A DNA stretch of 64,000 bases from Blattabacterium cuenoti (GTDB lineage: Bacteria; Bacteroidota; Bacteroidia; Flavobacteriales; Blattabacteriaceae). Below, piece after piece: positions 63,301 to 64,000 of the stretch (within the stretch, counting starts at the first letter, position 1; every line of letters starts with the position of its first letter). The DNA is taken from the NCBI RefSeq assembly GCF_014251695.1, contig NZ_CP059195.1, positions 186,001 through 250,000 on the forward strand, written 5' to 3'. The position numbers and the translations under genes were made by a program. Under the pieces are notes generated by a model that worked only from the letters and a program-made list of their open reading frames with translations, searched no databases and had not been told where the DNA came from.

Positions 63301-63340
63301 TTTTTGTTTGTATATTTTTTATATTTTTCAATTTTTTTTA

Positions 63341-63348
63341 CAAAAGTA
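63341..63348 (-). promoter_or_regulatory. Candidate -7 box for the transketolase-aroA unit
   Basis: Minus strand TACTTTTG, matches TAnnTTTG, 40 nt before the transketolase start in the divergent spacer with smpB. The upstream TTG is missing. Confidence 0.35.
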
Positions 63349-63376
63349 ATAATTAATTATGTAATATTATATAATT

Positions 63377-63829
63377 ATGAGCATTCTAATAAATAGAAAA
63401 GCAAGATTTAAATATCATTTTTTAGAATATTATATCGCTGGTATACAATTGTTTGGAACAGAAGTTAAATCAATAAGAGAAAATAAGGCCAATATCATGG
63501 ATAGTTTTTGTCAAATAAAAAATGGAGAATTATATTCTATCAATATGTATGTGGCTGAATATAAATTTGGAACTACTTGGAATCATTCAAGTAGAAGAGA
63601 AAGAAAATTGTTATTGAAAAAACAAGAATTAATAAAATTATATAAAAAATTAAAAAATTCTGGTTTAACTTTAATTCCCATAGAATTATTTTTTAATGAT
63701 AAAGGATACATAAAAATGAGAATAGTTTTGGCTAAAGGGAAAAAAATATATGATAAACGTGAAGCTTTGCGCAAAAAAGATTTTTTTAGAGAAATCAAAC
63801 AATCTTTCAAATTTAAAAATCGTGTTTAA
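63377..63829 (+). CDS. smpB: SsrA-binding protein SmpB
   Basis: 150 residues. INRKARFKYHFLEYYIAGIQL, FGTEVKSIRENKANIMDSFC and the C-terminal LAKGKKIYDKREALRKKD are the tmRNA-binding beta-barrel and tail. Works with tmRNA in rescue of stalled ribosomes. The tmRNA gene itself is not in the window. Confidence 0.96.
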   Translation: MSILINRKARFKYHFLEYYIAGIQLFGTEVKSIRENKANIMDSFCQIKNGELYSINMYVAEYKFGTTWNHSSRRERKLLLKKQELIKLYKKLKNSGLTLIPIELFFNDKGYIKMRIVLAKGKKIYDKREALRKKDFFREIKQSFKFKNRV

Positions 63830-63857
63830 TTTATTTATTTTTGAAATCAAATATTTA

Positions 63858-63865
63858 TATATTTG
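63858..63865 (+). promoter_or_regulatory. Candidate -7 box for the outer-membrane protein gene
   Basis: TATATTTG, exact match to TAnnTTTG, 26 nt before the ATG at 63892. A TTTG-like element lies upstream at 63840-63843 but only 14 nt away, shorter than the consensus spacing. Confidence 0.4.
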
Positions 63866-63891
63866 TTTAGATTTAAAGAAATTATAGTTTT

Positions 63892-64000
63892 ATGAAAAAC
63901 GTCAATTTTTTTATTGTTGCTTTATTTGCTTTCTTTTCGTCTGTCTTTTCCCAAGATTCGAAAGAAAAATGGTTTATTCGGATAGGAGCACATGATATTA
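63892..64000 (+). CDS. Start of a secreted, probably outer-membrane protein
   Basis: 36 codons before the window ends: MKNVNFFIVALFAFFSSVFS is a clear signal peptide with predicted cleavage after FSQ or FS, followed by DSKEKWFIRIGAHDI. The mature start resembles OmpA-type flavobacterial proteins (aromatic-Trp then a Gly-Ala strand), but the visible part is too short to be certain. A TATATTTG box at 63858-63865 lies 26 nt upstream. Confidence 0.6.
   Translation, partial: MKNVNFFIVALFAFFSSVFSQDSKEKWFIRIGAHDI

Noticed and set aside
1-64000. CRISPR arrays, insertion sequences, prophage or integrase genes
   Set aside because: No regularly spaced repeats, terminal inverted repeats with transposase, or phage-type genes were seen; all larger frames are housekeeping or biosynthetic.

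Overview
The window reads as a piece of a strongly reduced, AT-rich Bacteroidota (Flavobacteriia) genome, most probably Blattabacterium, the obligate endosymbiont of cockroaches. The evidence is the very low GC content, tight packing with many 1-30 nt gene overlaps, no mobile elements or CRISPR, flavobacterial signatures (fused CcoN/CcoO, fused branched-chain E1, split transketolase, a Porin_10-like protein, TAnnTTTG -7 boxes, little sign of Shine-Dalgarno sites), and complete amino-acid operons kept beside a minimal information-processing set. The genus is inferred from these traits and not from a database match.

Layout. 1-1.7 kb (-): CCA-adding enzyme (cut by the window edge), tsaC, dapD. 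1.7-2.7 kb (+): ruvX, def. 2.7-9 kb (-): glpD-glpK-glpF followed by thrS-infC-rpmI-rplT, where ThrS has lost all its N-terminal domains. 9-15.8 kb (-): ffh, argS, ilvE and a fused E1 2-oxoacid dehydrogenase. 15.9-17.8 kb (+): ndk, lemA, a TPM-domain protein. 17.8-25.8 kb: valS, folA, a bifunctional-nuclease-like gene, a predicted surface lipoprotein with its own strong terminator, pdhB, metF, serS. 25.8-28 kb (+): rsmA-folD-queE. 28-35.2 kb (-): complete hisGDCBHAFIE operon. 35.4-40 kb: xth, tRNA-Lys, aroK-tilS, serC-yggS. 40-46.4 kb (-): complete trpEGDCFBA operon. 46.6-55.8 kb (+): porin, GH73 glucosaminidase, gcvH, and the cbb3 oxidase cluster ccoI-ccoS-ccoNO-ccoQ-ccoP-fixH. 55.8-64 kb: maeB, murI, rpsT with tRNA-Glu, aroA, a MazG-like gene, split transketolase, smpB and the start of an outer-membrane-type protein.

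The genes fit a symbiont that makes histidine, tryptophan, aromatic precursors, lysine precursors and serine for its host. It respires with a high-affinity cbb3 oxidase and feeds carbon through glycerol, malate and pyruvate. It keeps an envelope (MurI, a murein hydrolase, a porin, a lipoprotein).

Most notable: (i) TrpE has Phe at the position of the feedback-sensing Ser in the LLES motif, a substitution known to make enterobacterial TrpE insensitive to tryptophan; (ii) ThrRS is reduced to its catalytic and anticodon-binding core; (iii) hisG and trpE are each preceded, in divergent intergenic regions, by a promoter-like TATATTTG box and then a terminator hairpin pointing into the operon; (iv) a lipoprotein begins Cys-Ser-Asp-Asp, like a flavobacterial surface-export signal; (v) a perfect 22-bp inverted repeat joins the end of fixH to the maeB leader. 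I found no wholly new multi-gene system.
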